From Alitta virens (Eukaryota > Annelida > Polychaeta > Phyllodocida > Nereididae), in NCBI GenBank assembly GCA_932294295.1, contig OW028580.1, forward strand, positions 8,957,374 through 9,021,373: a stretch of DNA of 64,000 bases, given 5' to 3'. This document shows positions 9,609 to 25,000 of the stretch, piece by piece; position 1 is the stretch's first letter; each line of letters starts with the position of its first letter. The notes beneath the pieces are model-generated. The model was not told the DNA's origin, made no database searches, and was given only the letters and a program-made list of their open reading frames with translations. A program made the translations under genes and the position numbers.

Positions 9609-12600
9609 TTGAGTTTGATAATTCTGAGATGATCGAACATTGAGTCTGACTATTCTGAGTTCATCAAACATTCAGTATGACCATTCTGAGATAATCAAAC
9701 ATTGAGTCCAACCATTTTGGTTTGAATGAAAATTGAGTTTGACAATTCTGAAATGTTCGATCATTGAGTTTGACTATTCTCAAAAGTTCGATCATTGAGT
9801 TTGAGTATTCTGATTTGGTCAAACATTCAGTATGACCATTCTGAGCTAATCAAACATTGAGTCCAACCATTTTGGTTTGAATGAAAATTGAGTTTGACAA
9901 TTCTGAAATGATCAATTATTGAGTTTGACAATTCTGAAATGTTCGGTCATTGTGTTTGATAATTCTGAGATGATCGATCATTGAGTCTGACTATTCTGAG
10001 TTCATCAAACATTCAGTATGACCATTCTGAGATAATCAAACATTGAGTCCAACCATTTTGGTTTGAATGAAAATTGAGTTTGACAATTCTGAAATGTTCG
10101 ATCATTGAGTTTGACTATTCTGAGTTGATCAAACATTCAGTATGACCATTCTGAATTAATCAAACATTGAGTCCAACCATTTTGGTTTGAATGAAAATTG
10201 AGTTTGACAATTCTGAAATGTTCGATCATTGAGTTTGACAATTCTGAGATGATTGATCATTGAGTCTGACTATTCTGAGTTGATCAGACATTCTGTTTGA
10301 CCAATCTGAGTTAATCAAACATTCAGTCCAACCATTTTGGTTTGATTGAAAATTGAGTTTGACAATTCTGAAATATTCGATCATTGAGTTTGACTATTCT
10401 GATTTGGTCAAACATTCAGTATGATCATTCTGAATTAATCAAACATTGAGTCCAACCATTTTGGTTTGAATGAAAATTGAGTTTGACAATTCTGAAATGT
10501 TCGATCATTGAGTTTGACAATTCTGAAAAGTTCGATCATTGAGTTTGAGTATTCTGATTTGGTCAAACATTTAGTATGACCATTCTGAGCTAATCAAACA
10601 TTGAGTCCAACCATTTTGGTTTGAATGAAAATTGAGTTTGACAATTCTGAAATGTTCGATCATTGAGTTTGACTATTCTGAGTTGATCAAACATTCAGTA
10701 TGACCATTCTGAGTTGATCAAACATTCTGTATGACCATTCTGAGTTAATCAAACATTGAGTCCCACCATTTTGGTTTGAATGAAAATTGAGTTTGACAAT
10801 TCTGAAATGTTCGATCATAGAGTTTGACAAATCTCAGATGATCGATCGTTGAGTCTGACTATTCTGAGTTGACCAAACATTCAGTATGACCAATCTGAGT
10901 TAATCAAACATTGAGTCCAACCATTTTGGTTTGAATGAAAATTGAGTTTGACAATTCTGAAATGTTCGATCATTGAGTTTGACTATTCTGATTTGGTCAA
11001 ACATTTAGTATGACCATTCTAAGCTAATCAAACATTGAGTCCAACCATTTTGATTTGAATGTACACTGACTTTGACAATTCTGAAATGATCGATTATTGA
11101 GTTTGACAATTCTGAGATGATCGATCATTGAGTTTGACTATTCTGAGTTCATCAAACATTCAGTATGACCATTCTGAGTTAATCAAACATTGAGTCCAAC
11201 CATTTTGGTTTGAATGAAAATTGAGTTTGACAATTCTGAAATGTTCGATCATTGAGTTTGACTATTCTGAGTTGATCAAACATTCAGTATGACCATTCTG
11301 AATTAATCAAACATTGAGTCCAACCATTTTGGTTTGAATGAAAATTGAGTTTGACAATTCTGAAATGTTCGATCATTGAGTTTGGCAATTCTGAGATGAT
11401 CGATCATTGAGTCTGACTATTCTGAGTTGATCAAACATTCTGTTTGACCAATCTGAGTTAATCAAACATTCAGTCCAACCATTTTGGTTTGAATGAAAAT
11501 TGAGTTTGACAATTCTGAAATGTTAAATCATTGAGTTTGACTATTCTGAGTTGATCAAACATTCAGTATAACCATTCTGAGTTGATCAAACATTCTGTAT
11601 GACCATTCTGAATTAATCAAACATTGAGTCCAACCATTTTGGTTTGAATGAAAATTGAGTTTGACAATTCTGAAATGTGCGATCATTGAGTTTGACTATT
11701 CTGAGATGATTGATCATTGAGTCTGACTATTCTGAGTTGATCAAACATTCAGTATGACCAATCTGAGTTAATCAAACATTGAGTCCAACCATTTTGGTTT
11801 GAATGAAAATTGAGTTTGACAATTCTGAAATGTTCGATCATTGAGTTTGACTATTCTGATTTGGTCAAACATTTAGTATGACCATTCTGAGCTAATCAAA
11901 CATTGAGTCCAACCATTTTGATTTGAATGTACACTGACTTTGACAATTCTGAAATGATTGATTATTGAGCTTGACAATTCTGAGATGATCGATCATTGAG
12001 TTTGACTATTCTGAGTTCATCAAACATTCAGTATGACCATTCTGAGCTAATCAAACATTGAGTCCAACCATTTTGGTTTGAATGAAAATTGAGTTTGACA
12101 ATTCTGAAATGTTCGATCATTGAGTTTGACAATTCTGAAATGTTCGATCATTGAGTTTGACTATTCTGATTTGGTCAAACATTTAGTATGACCATTATGA
12201 GCTTATCAAACATTGAGTCCAACCATTTTGGTTTGAATGAAAATTGAGTTTGACAATTCTGAAATGTTCGATCATTGAGTTTGACTATTCTGAGTTGATC
12301 AAACATTCAGTATGACCATTCTGAATTAATCAAACATTGAGTCCAACCATTTTGGTTTGAATGTAAATTGAGTTTGACAATTCTGAAATGTTCGATCATT
12401 GAGTTTGACAATTCTGAGTTGATCGATCATTGAGTCTGACTATTCTGAGTTCATCAAACATTCAGTATGACCATTCTGAGCTAATCAAACATTGAGTCCC
12501 ACCATTTTGATTTTATTGAACACTGAGTTTGAAAATTCTGAAATGATCGATCATTGAGTTTGACTATTCTGAGTTGATCAAACATTCAGTACGACCTTTC

Positions 12601-14565
12601 TGATTTAATCAAACATTGAGTCCAACCATTTTGGTTTGATGAAAATTGAGTTTGACAATTCTGAAATGTTCAGTCATTGTGTTTGATAATTCTGAGATGA
12701 TCGATCATTGAGTCTGACTATTCTGAGTTCATCAAACATTCAGTATGACCATTCTGAGATAATCAAACATTGAGTCCAACCATTTTGGTTTGAATGAAAA
12801 TTGAGTTTGTCAATTCTGAAATGTTCGATCATTGAGTTTGACTATCCTGAGTTAATCAAACATTCAGTATGACCATTCTGAATTAATCAAACATTGAGTC
12901 CAACCATTTTGGTTTGAATGAAAATTGAGTTTGACAATTCTGAAATGTTCGATCATTGAGTTTGACTATTCTGAGTTGATCAAACATTCAGTATGACCAT
13001 TCTGAATTAATCAAACATTGAGTCCAACCATTTTGGTTTGAATGTAAATTGAGTTTGACAATTCTGAAATGTTCGATCATTGAGTTTGACAATTCTGAGA
13101 TGATCGATCATTGAGTCTGACTATTCTGAGTTCATGAAACATTCAGTATGACCATTCTGAGCTAATCAAACATTGAGTCCCACCATTTTGATTTTATTGA
13201 ACACTGAGTTTGAAAATTCTGAAATGATCGATCATTGAGTTTGACTATTCTGAGTTGATCAAACATTCAGTACGACCTTTCTGATTTAATCAAACATTGA
13301 GTCCAACCATTTTGGTTTGATGAAAATTGAGTTTGACAATTCTGAAATGTTCAGTCATTGTGTTTGATAATTCTGAGATGATCGATCATTGAGTCTGACT
13401 ATTCTGAGTTCATCAAACATTCAGTATGACCATTCTGAGATAATCAAACATTGAGTCCAACCATTTTGGTTTGAATGAAAATTGAGTTTGACAATTCTGA
13501 AATGTTCGATCATTGAGTTTGACTATCCTGAGTTGATCAAACATTCAGTATGACCATTCTGAATTAATCAAACATTGAGTCCAACCATTTTGGTTTAAAT
13601 TAAAATTGAGTTTGACAATTCTGAAATGTTGGATCATTGAGTTTGACAATTCTGAGATGATTGATCATTGAGTCTGACTATTCTGAGTTGATCAGACAAT
13701 CTGTTTGACCAATCTGAGTTAATCAAACATTCAGTCCAACCATTTTGGTTTGATTGAAAATTGAGTTTGACAATTCTGAAATGTTCGATCATTGAGTTTG
13801 ACTATTCTGATTTGGTCAAACATTCAGTATGATCATTCTGAATTAATCAAACATTGAGTCCAACCATTTTGGTTTGAATGAAAATTGAGTTTGACAATTC
13901 TGAAATGTTCGATCATTGAGTTTGACTATTCTGAGTTGATCAAACATTCAGTACGACCTTTCTGATTTAATCAAACATTGAGTCCAACCATTTTGGTTTG
14001 ATGAAAATTGAGTTTGACAATTCTGAAATGTTCAGTCATTGTGTTTGATAATTCTGAGATGATCGATCATTGAGTCTGACTATTCTGAGTTCATCAAACA
14101 TTCAGTATGACCATTCTGAGATAATCAAACATTGAGTCCAACCATTTTGGTTTGAATGAAAATTGAGTTTGACAATTCTGAAATGTTCGATCATTGAGTT
14201 TGACTATCCTGAGTTGATCAAACATTCAGTATGACCATTCTGAATTAATCAAACATTGAGTCCAACCATTTTGGTTTGAATGAAAATTGAGTTTGACAAT
14301 TCTGAAATGTTGGATCATTGAGTTTGACCATTCTGAGCTAATCAAACATTGAGTCCAACCATTTTGGTTTGATTGAAAATTGAGTTTGACAATTCTGAAA
14401 AGTTCGATCAATGAGTTTGACTATTCTGATTTGGTCAAATATTTAGTATGACCATTCTGAGCTAATCAAACATTGAGTCCAACCATTTTGATTTGAATGT
14501 ACACTGACTTTGACAATTCTGAAATGATCAATTATTGAGTTTGACAATTCTGAGATGATCGATCA
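9609..14565. repeat. Higher-order copy H4 (160 units, 4,957 bp)
   Basis: The left part follows H2. The right part (about 12.2-14.3 kb) is expanded by a 681-bp period and introduces the first three 30-bp units (12616, 13297, 13978), which account for the 3-bp shortfall from 160 x 31. A private variant is TTTGGCAATTC near 11,382. Confidence 0.85.
12206..14270. repeat. 681-bp local tandem amplification in H4
   Basis: The 30-bp D units at 12616, 13297 and 13978 are exactly 681 bp apart (22 units minus 1 base) with matching surroundings (TACGACCTTTCTG before, TTCAGTCATTGTG after). The third copy is partial: upstream matching stops near 13,920 and downstream matching ends near 14,270. H8 has the same period with two copies (25940, 26621). 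Confidence 0.82.
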
Positions 14566-16703
14566 TTGAGTTTGATAATTCTGAGATGATCGATCATTGA
14601 GTCTGACTATTCTGAGTTCATCAAACATTCAGTATGACCATTCTGAGATAATCAAACATTGAGTCCAACCATTTTGGTTTGAATGAAAATTGAGTTTGAC
14701 AATTCTGAAATGTTCGATCATTGAGTTTGACTATTCTCAAAAGTTCGATCATTGAGTTTGAGTATTCTGATTTGGTCAAACATTCAGTATGACCATTCTG
14801 AGCTAATCAAACATTGAGTCCAACCATTTTGGTTTGAATGAAAATTGAGTTTGACAATTCTGAAATGATCAATTATTGAGTTTGACAATTCTGAAATGTT
14901 CGGTCATTGTGTTTGATAATTCTGAGATGATCGATCATTGAGTCTGACTATTCTGAGTTCATCAAACATTCAGTATGACCATTCTGAGATAATCAAACAT
15001 TGAGTCCAACCATTTTGGTTTGAATGAAAATTGAGTTTGACAATTCTGAAATGTTCGATCATTGAGTTTGACTATTCTGAGTTGATCAAACATTCAGTAT
15101 GACCATTCTGAATTAATCAAACATTGAGTCCAACCATTTTGGTTTGAATGAAAATTGAGTTTGACAATTCTGAAATGTTCGATCATTGAGTTTGACAATT
15201 CTGAGATGATTGATCATTGAGTCTGACTATTCTCAGTTGATCAGACATTCTGTTTGACCAATCTGAGTTAATCAAACATTCAGTCCAACCATTTTGGTTT
15301 GATTGAAAATTGAGTTTGACAATTCTGAAATATTCGATCATTGAGTTTGACTATTCTGATTTGGTCAAACATTCAGTATGATCATTCTGAATCAATCAAA
15401 CATTGAGTCCAACCATTTTGGTTTGAATGAAAATTGAGTTTGACAATTCTGAAATGTTCGATCATTGAGTTTGACAATTCTGAAAAGTTCGATCATTGAG
15501 TTTGAGTATTCTGATTTGGTCAAACATTTAGTATGACCATTCTGAGCTAATCAAACATTGAGTCCAACCATTTTGGTTTGAATGAAAATTGAGTTTGACA
15601 ATTCTGAAATGTTCGATCATTGAGTTTGACTATTCTGAGTTGATCAAACATTCAGTATGACCATTCTGAGTTGATCAAACATTCTGTATGACCATTCTGA
15701 GTTAATCAAACATTGAGTCCCACCATTTTGGTTTGAATGAAAATTGAGTTTGACAATTCTGAAATGTTCGATCATTGAGTTTGACTATTCTGAGTTGATC
15801 AAACATTCAGTATGACCATTCTGAATTAATCAAACATTGAGTCCAACCATTTTGGTTTGAATGTAAATTGAGTTTGACAATTCTGAAATGTTCGATCATT
15901 GAGTTTGACAATTCTGAGATGATCGATCATTGAGTCTGACTATTCTGAGTTCATCAAACATTCAGTATGACCATTCTGAGCTAATCAAACATTGAGTCCC
16001 ACCATTTTGATTTTATTGAACACTGAGTTTGAAAATTGTGAAATGATCGATCATTGAGTTTGACTATTCTGAGTTGATCAAACATTCAGTACGACCTTTC
16101 TGATTTAATCAAACATTGAGTCCAACCATTTTGGTTTGATGAAAATTGAGTTTGACAATTCTGAAATGTTCAGTCATTGTGTTTGATAATTCTGAGATGA
16201 TCGATCATTGAGTCTGACTATTCTGAGTTCATCAAACATTCAGTATGACCATTCTGAGATAATCAAACATTGAGTCCAACCATTTTGGTTTGAATGAAAA
16301 TTGAGTTTGACAATTCTGAAATGTTCGATCATTGAGTTTGACTATCCTGAGTTGATCAAACATTCAGTATGACCATTCTGAATTAATCAAACATTGAGTC
16401 CAACCATTTTGGTTTGAATGAAAATTGAGTTTGACAATTCTGAAATGTTGGATCATTGAGTTTGACCATTCTGAGCTAATCAAACATTGAGTCCAACCAT
16501 TTTGGTTTGATTGAAAATTGAGTTTGACAATTCTGAAAAGTTCGATCAATGAGTTTGACTATTCTGATTTGGTCAAATATTTAGTATGACCATTCTGAGC
16601 TAATCAAACATTGAGTCCAACCATTTTGATTTGAATGTACACTGACTTTGACAATTCTGAAATGATCAATTATTGAGTTTGACAATTCTGAGATGATCGA
16701 TCA
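14566..16703. repeat. Higher-order copy H5 (69 units, 2,138 bp)
   Basis: A short form with one 30-bp unit (16116). It carries the private variant GAATCAATC at 15,389, which reappears exactly 2,417 bp later inside H6. It has the same length and order as H9, 12,643 bp away. Confidence 0.85.
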
Positions 16704-19120
16704 TTGAGTTTGATAATTCTGAGATGATCGATCATTGAGTCTGACTATTCTGAGTTCATCAAACATTCAGTATGACCATTCTGAGATAATCAAACATTGA
16801 GTCCAACCATTTTGGTTTGAATGAAAATTGAGTTTGACAATTCTGAAATGTTCGATCATTGAGTTTGACTATTCTCAAAAGTTCGATCATTGAGTTTGAG
16901 TATTCTGATTTGGTCAAACATTCAGTATGACCATTCTGAGCTAATCAAACATTGAGTCCAACCATTTTGGTTTGAATGAAAATTGAGTTTGACAATTCTG
17001 AAATGATCAATTATTGAGTTTGACAATTCTGAAATGTTCGGTCATTGTGTTTGATAATTCTGAGATGATCGATCATTGAGTCTGACTATTCTGAGTTCAT
17101 CAAACATTCAGTATGACCATTCTGAGATAATCAAACATTGAGTCCAACCATTTTGGTTTGAATGAAAATTGAGTTTGACAATTCTGAAATGTTCGATCAT
17201 TGAGTTTGACTATTCTGAGTTGATCAAACATTCAGTATGACCATTCTGAATTAATCAAACATTGAGTCCAACCATTTTGGTTTGAATGAAAATTGAGTTT
17301 GACAATTCTGAAATGTTCGATCATTGAGTTTGACAATTCTGAGATGATTGATCATTGAGTCTGACTATTCTGAGTTGATCAGACATTCTGTTTGACCAAT
17401 CTGAGTTAATCAAACATTCAGTCCAACCATTTTGGTTTGATTGAAAATTGAGTTTGACAATTCTGAAATATTCGATCATTGAGTTTGACTATTCTGATTT
17501 GGTCAAACATTCAGTATGATCATTCTGAATTAATCAAACATTGAGTCCAACCATTTTGGTTTGAATGAAAATTGAGTTTGACAATTCTAAAATGTTCGAT
17601 CATTGAGTTTGACAATTCTGAAAAGTTTGATCATTGAGTTTGAGTATTCTGATTTGGTCAAACATTTAGTATGACCATTCTGAGCTAATCAAACATTGAG
17701 TCCAACCATTTTGGTTTGATTGAAAATTGAGTTTGACAATTCTGAAATATTCGATCATTGAGTTTGACTATTCTGATTTGGTCAAACATTCAGTATGATC
17801 ATTCTGAATCAATCAAACATTGAGTCCAACCATTTTGGTTTGAATGAAAATTGAGTTTGACAATTCTGAAATGTTCGATCATTGAGTTTGACAATTCTGA
17901 AAAGTTCGATCATTGAGTTTGAGTATTCTGATTTGGTCAAACATTTAGTATGACCATTCTGAGCTAATCAAACATTGAGTCCAACCATTTTGGTTTGAAT
18001 GAAAATTGAGTTTGACAATTCTGAAATGTTCGATCATTGAGTTTGACTATTCTGAGTTGATCAAACATTCAGTATGACCATTCTGAGTTGATCAAACATT
18101 CTGTATGACCATTCTGAGTTAATCAAACATTGAGTCCCACCATTTTGGTTTGAATGAAAATTGAGTTTGACAATTCTGAAATGTTCGATCATTGAGTTTG
18201 ACTATTCTGAGTTGATCAAACATTCAGTATGACCATTCTGAATTAATCAAACATTGAGTCCAACCATTTTGGTTTGAATGTAAATTGAGTTTGACAATTC
18301 TGAAATGTTCGATCATTGAGTTTGACAATTCTGAGATGATCGATCATTGAGTCTGACTATTCTGAGTTCATCAAACATTCAGTATGACCATTCTGAGCTA
18401 ATCAAACATTGAGTCCCACCATTTTGATTTTATTGAACACTGAGTTTGAAAATTCTGAAATGATCGATCATTGAGTTTGACTATTCTGAGTTGATCAAAC
18501 ATTCAGTACGACCTTTCTGATTTAATCAAACATTGAGTCCAACCATTTTGGTTTGATGAAAATTGAGTTTGACAATTCTGAAATGTTCAGTCATTGTGTT
18601 TGATAATTCTGAGATGATCGATCATTGAGTCTGACTATTCTGAGTTCATCAAACATTCAGTATGACCATTCTGAGATAATCAAACATTGAGTCCAACCAT
18701 TTTGGTTTGAATGAAAATTGAGTTTGACAATTCTGAAATGTTCGATCATTGAGTTTGACTATCCTGAGTTGATCAAACATTCAGTATGACCATTCTGAAT
18801 TAATCAAACATTGAGTCCAACCATTTTGGTTTGAATGAAAATTGAGTTTGACAATTCTGAAATGTTGGATCATTGAGTTTGACCATTCTGAGCTAATCAA
18901 ACATTGAGTCCAACCATTTTGGTTTGATTGAAAATTGAGTTTGACAATTCTGAAAAGTTCGATCAATGAGTTTGACTATTCTGATTTGGTCAAATATTTA
19001 GTATGACCATTCTGAGCTAATCAAACATTGAGTCCAACCATTTTGATTTGAATGTACACTGACTTTGACAATTCTGAAATGATCAATTATTGAGTTTGAC
19101 AATTCTGAGATGATCGATCA
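16704..19120. repeat. Higher-order copy H6 (78 units, 2,417 bp)
   Basis: Equals H5 plus nine units (279 bp). The variant unit with GAAATATTCG occurs twice, at 17,465 and 17,744. The first occurrence is followed by GAATTAATC, the second by GAATCAATC as in H5. One 30-bp unit at 18533. Confidence 0.85.
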
Positions 19121-22064
19121 TTGATTTTGATAATTCTGAGATGATCGATCATTGAGTCTGACTATTCTGAGTTCATCAAACATTCAGTATGACCATTCTG
19201 AGATAATCAAACATTGAGTCCAACCATTTTGGTTTGAATGAAAATTGAGTTTGACAATTCTGAAATGTTCGATCATTGAGTTTGACTATTCTCAAAAGTT
19301 CGATCATTGAGTTTGAGTATTCTGATTTGGTCAAACATTCAGTATGACCATTCTGAGCTAATCAAACATTGAGTCCAACCATTTTGGTTTGAATGAAAAT
19401 TGAGTTTGACAATTCTGAAATGATCAATTATTGAGTTTGACAATTCTGAAATGTTCGGTCATTGTGTTTGATAATTCTGAGATGATCGATCATTGAGTCT
19501 GACTATTCTGAGTTCATCAAACATTCAGTATGACCATTCTGAGATAATCAAACATTGAGTCCAACCATTTTGGTTTGAATGAAAATTGAGTTTGACAATT
19601 CTGAAATGTTCGATCATTGAGTTTGACAATTCTGAAAAGTTCGATCATTGAGTTTGAGTATTCTGATTTGGTCAAACATTTAGTATGACCATTCTGAGCT
19701 AATCAAACATTGAGTCCAACCATTTTGGTTTGAATGAAAATTGAGTTTGACAATTCTGAAATGTTCGATCATTGAGTTTGACTATTCTGAGTTGATCAAA
19801 CATTCAGTATGACCATTCTGAGTTGATCAAACATTCTGTATGACCATTCTGAGTTAATCAAACATTGAGTCCCACCATTTTGGTTTGAATGAAAATTGAG
19901 TTTGACAATTCTGAAATGTTCGATCATAGAGTTTGACAAATCTCAGATGATCGATCGTTGAGTCTGACTATTCTGAGTTGACCAAACATTCAGTATGACC
20001 AATCTGAGTTAATCAAACATTGAGTCCAACCATTTTGGTTTGAATGAAAATTGAGTTTGACAATTCTGAAATGTTCGATCATTGAGTTTGACTATTCTGA
20101 TTTGGTCAAACATTTAGTATGACCATTCTAAGCTAATCAAACATTGAGTCCAACCATTTTGATTTGAATGTACACTGACTTTGACAATTCTGAAATGATC
20201 GATTATTGAGTTTGACAATTCTGAGATGATCGATCATTGAGTTTGACTATTCTGAGTTCATCAAACATTCAGTATGACCATTCTGAGTTAATCAAACATT
20301 GAGTCCAACCATTTTGGTTTGAATGAAAATTGAGTTTGACAATTCTGAAATGTTCGATCATTGAGTTTGACTATTCTGAGTTGATCAAACATTCAGTATG
20401 ACCATTCTGAATTAATCAAACATTGAGTCCAACCATTTTGGTTTGAATGAAAATTGAGTTTGACAATTCTGAAATGTTCGATCATTGAGTTTGACAATTC
20501 TGAGATGATCGATCATTGAGTCTGACTATTCTGAGTTGATCAAACATTCTGTTTGACCAATCTGAGTTAATCAAACATTCAGTCCAACCATTTTGGTTTG
20601 AATGAAAATAGAGTTTGACAATTCTGAAATGTTAAATCATTGAGTTTGACTATTCTGAGTTGATCAAACATTCAGTATAACCATTCTGAGTTGATCAAAC
20701 ATTCTGTATGACCATTCTGAATTAATCAAACATTGAGTCTAACCATTTTGGTTTGAATGAAAATTGAGTTTGACAATTCTGAAATGTGCGATCATTGAGT
20801 TTGACTATTCTGAGATGATTGATCATTGAGTCTGACTATTCTGAGTTGATCAAACATTCAGTATGACCAATCTGAGTTAATCAAACAATGAGTCCAACCA
20901 TTTTGGTTTGAATGAAAATTGAGTTTGACAATTCTGAAATGTTCGATCATTGAGTTTGACTATTCTGATTTGGTCAAACATTTAGTATGACCATTCTGAG
21001 CTAATCAAACATTGAGGCCAACCATTTTGATTTGAATGTACACTGACTTTGACAATTCTGAAATGATTGATTATTGAGCTTGACAATTCTGAGATGATCG
21101 ATCATTGAGTTTGACTATTCTGAGTTCATCAAACATTCAGTATGACCATTCTGAGCTAATCAAACATTGAGTCCAACCATTTTGGTTTGAATGAAAATTG
21201 AGTTTGACAATTCTGAAATGTTCGATCATTGAGTTTGACAATTCTGAAATGTTCGATCATTGAGTTTGACAATTCTGAGATGATCGATCATTGAGTCTGA
21301 CTATTCTGAGTTCATCAAACATTCAGTATCACCATTCTGAGCAAATCAAACATTGAGTCCCACCATTTTGATTTTATTGAACACTGAGTTTGAAAATTCT
21401 GAAATGATCGATCATTGAGTTTGACTATTCTGAGTTGATCAAACATTCAGTACGACCTTTCTGATTTAATCAAACATTGAGTCCAACCATTTTGGTTTGA
21501 TGAAAATTGAGTTTGACAATTCTGAAATGTTCAGTCATTGTGTTTGATAATTCTGAGATGATCGATCATTGAGTCTGACTATTCTGAGTTCATCAAACAT
21601 TCAGTATGACCATTCTGAGATAATCAAACATTGAGTCCAACCATTTTGGTTTGAATGAAAATTGAGTTTGACAATTCTGAAATGTTCGATCATTGAGTTT
21701 GACTATCCTGAGTTGATCAAACATTCAGTATGACCATTCTGAATTAATCAAACATTGAGTCCAACCATTTTGGTTTGAATGAAAATTGAGTTTGACAATT
21801 CTGAAATGTTGGATCATTGAGTTTGACCATTCTGATCTAATCAAACATTGAGTCCAACCATTTTGGTTTGATTGAAAATTGAGTTTGACAATTCTGAAAA
21901 GTTCGATCAATGAGTTTGACTATTCTGATTTGGTCAAATATTTAGTATGACCATTCTGAGCTAATCAAACATTGAGTCCAACCAATTTGATTTGAATGTA
22001 CACTGACCTTGACAATTCTGAAATGATCAATTATTGAGTTTGACAATTCTGAGATGATCGATCA
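19121..22064. repeat. Higher-order copy H7 (95 units, 2,944 bp)
   Basis: Its marker unit starts TTGATT rather than TTGAGT, a private change. Relative to H2 it lacks a block near 19.6 kb (A joins directly to the AAAAGTTCG unit) and another near 21.25 kb (two A units join an E unit). One 30-bp unit at 21477. Confidence 0.82.
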
Positions 22065-25000
22065 TTGAGTTTGATAATTCTGAGATGATCGATCATTGAG
22101 TCTGACTATTCTGAGTTCATCAAACATTCAGTATGACCATTCTGAGATAATCAAACATTGAGTCCAACCATTTTGGTTTGAATGAAAATTGAGTTTGACA
22201 ATTCTGAAATGTTCGATCATTGAGTTTGACTATTCTCAAAAGTTCGATCATTGAGTTTGAGTATTCTGATTTGGTCAAACATTCAGTATGACCATTCTGA
22301 GCTAATCAAACATTGAGTCCAACCATTTTGGTTTGAATGAAAATTGAGTTTGACAATTCTGAAATGATCAATTATTGAGTTTGACAATTCTGAAATGTTC
22401 GGTCATTGTGTTTGATAATTCTGAGATGATCGATCATTGAGTCTGACTATTCTGAGTTCATCAAACATTCAGTATGACCATTCTGAGATAATCAAACATT
22501 GAGTCCAACCATTTTGGTTTGAATGAAAATTGAGTTTGACAATTCTGAAATGTTCGATCATTGAGTTTGACTATTCTGAGTTGATCAAACATTCAGTATG
22601 ACCATTCTGAATTAATCAAACATTGAGTCCAACCATTTTGGTTTGAATGAAAATTGAGTTTGACAATTCTGAAATGTTCGATCATTGAGTTTGACAATTC
22701 TGAGATGATTGATCATTGAGTCTGACTATTCTGAGTTGATCAGACATTCTGTTTGACCAATCTGAGTTAATCAAACATTCAGTCCAACCATTTTGGTTTG
22801 ATTGAAAATTGAGTTTGACAATTCTGAAATATTCGATCATTGAGTTTGACTATTCTGATTTGGTCAAACATTCAGTATGATCATTCTGAATTAATCAAAC
22901 ATTGAGTCCAACCATTTTGGTTTGAATGAAAATTGAGTTTGACAATTCTGAAATGTTCGATCATTGAGTTTGACAATTCTGAAAAGTTCGATCATTGAGT
23001 TTGAGTATTCTGATTTGGTCAAACATTTAGTATGACCATTCTGAGCTAATCAAACATTGAGTCCAACCATTTTGGTTTGAATGAAAATTGAGTTTGACAA
23101 TTCTGAAATGTTCGATCATTGAGTTTGACTATTCTGAGTTGATCAAACATTCAGTATGACCATTCTGAGTTGATCAAACATTCTGTATGACCATTCTGAG
23201 TTAATCAAACATTGAGTCCCACCATTTTGGTTTGAATGAAAATTGAGTTTGACAATTCTGAAATGTTCGATCATAGAGTTTGACAAATCTCAGATGATCG
23301 ATCGTTGAGTCTGACTATTCTGAGTTGACCAAACATTCAGTATGACCAATCTGAGTTAATCAAACATTGAGTCCAACCATTTTGGTTTGAATGAAAATTG
23401 AGTTTGACAATTCTGAAATGTTCGATCATTGAGTTTGACTATTCTGATTTGGTCAAACATTTAGTATGACCATTCTAAGCTAATCAAACATTGAGTCCAA
23501 CCATTTTGATTTGAATGTACACTGACTTTGACAATTCTGAAATGATCGATTATTGAGTTTGACAATTCTGAGATGATCGATCATTGAGTTTGACTATTCT
23601 GAGTTCATCAAACATTCAGTATGACCATTCTGAGTTAATCAAACATTGAGTCCAACCATTTTGGTTTGAATGAAAATTGAGTTTGACAATTCTGAAATGT
23701 TCGATCATTGAGTTTGACTATTCTGAGTTGATCAAACATTCAGTATGACCATTCTGAATTAATCAAACATTGAGTCCAACCATTTTGGTTTGAATGAAAA
23801 TTGAGTTTGACAATTCTGAAATGTTCGATCATTGAGTTTGACAATTCTGAGATGATCGATCATTGAGTCTGACTATTCTGAGTTGATCAAACATTCTGTT
23901 TGACCAATCTGAGTTAATCAAACATTCAGTCCAACCATTTTGGTTTGAATGAAAATTGAGTTTGACAATTCTGAAATGTTAAATCATTGAGTTTGACTAT
24001 TCTGAGTTGATCAAACATTCAGTATAACCATTCTGAGTTGATCAAACATTCTGTATGACCATTCTGAATTAATCAAACATTGAGTCCAACCATTTTGGTT
24101 TGAATGAAAATTGAGTTTGACAATTCTGAAATGTGCGATCATTGAGTTTGACTATTCTGAGATGATTGATCATTGAGTCTGACTATTCTGAGTTGATCAA
24201 ACATTCAGTATGACCAATCTGAGTTAATCAAACATTGAGTCCAACCATTTTGGTTTGAATGAAAATTGAGTTTGACAATTCTGAAATGTTCGATCATTGA
24301 GTTTGACTATTCTGATTTGGTCAAACATTTAGTATGACCATTCTAAGCTAATCAAACATTGAGTCCAACCATTTTGATTTGAATGTACACTGACTTTGAC
24401 AATTCTGAAATGATCGATTATTGAGTTTGACAATTCTGAGATGATCGATCATTGAGTTTGACTATTCTGAGTTCATCAAACATTCAGTATGACCATTCTG
24501 AGTTAATCAAACATTGAGTCCAACCATTTTGGTTTGAATGAAAATTGAGTTTGACAATTCTGAAATGTTCGATCATTGAGTTTGACTATTCTGAGTTGAT
24601 CAAACATTCAGTATGACCATTCTGAATTAATCAAACATTGAGTCCAACCATTTTGGTTTGAATGAAAATTGAGTTTGACAATTCTGAAATGTTCGATCAT
24701 TGAGTTTGACAATTCTGAGATGATCGATCATTGAGTCTGACTATTCTGAGTTGATCAAACATTCTGTTTGACCAATCTGAGTTAATCAAACATTCAGTCC
24801 AACCATTTTGGTTTGAATGAAAATTGAGTTTGACAATTCTGAAATGTTAAATCATTGAGTTTGACTATTCTGAGTTGATCAAACATTCAGTATAACCATT
24901 CTGAGTTGATCAAACATTCTGTATGACCATTCTGAATTAATCAAACATTGAGTCCAACCATTTTGGTTTGAATGAAAATTGAGTTTGACAATTCTGAAAT

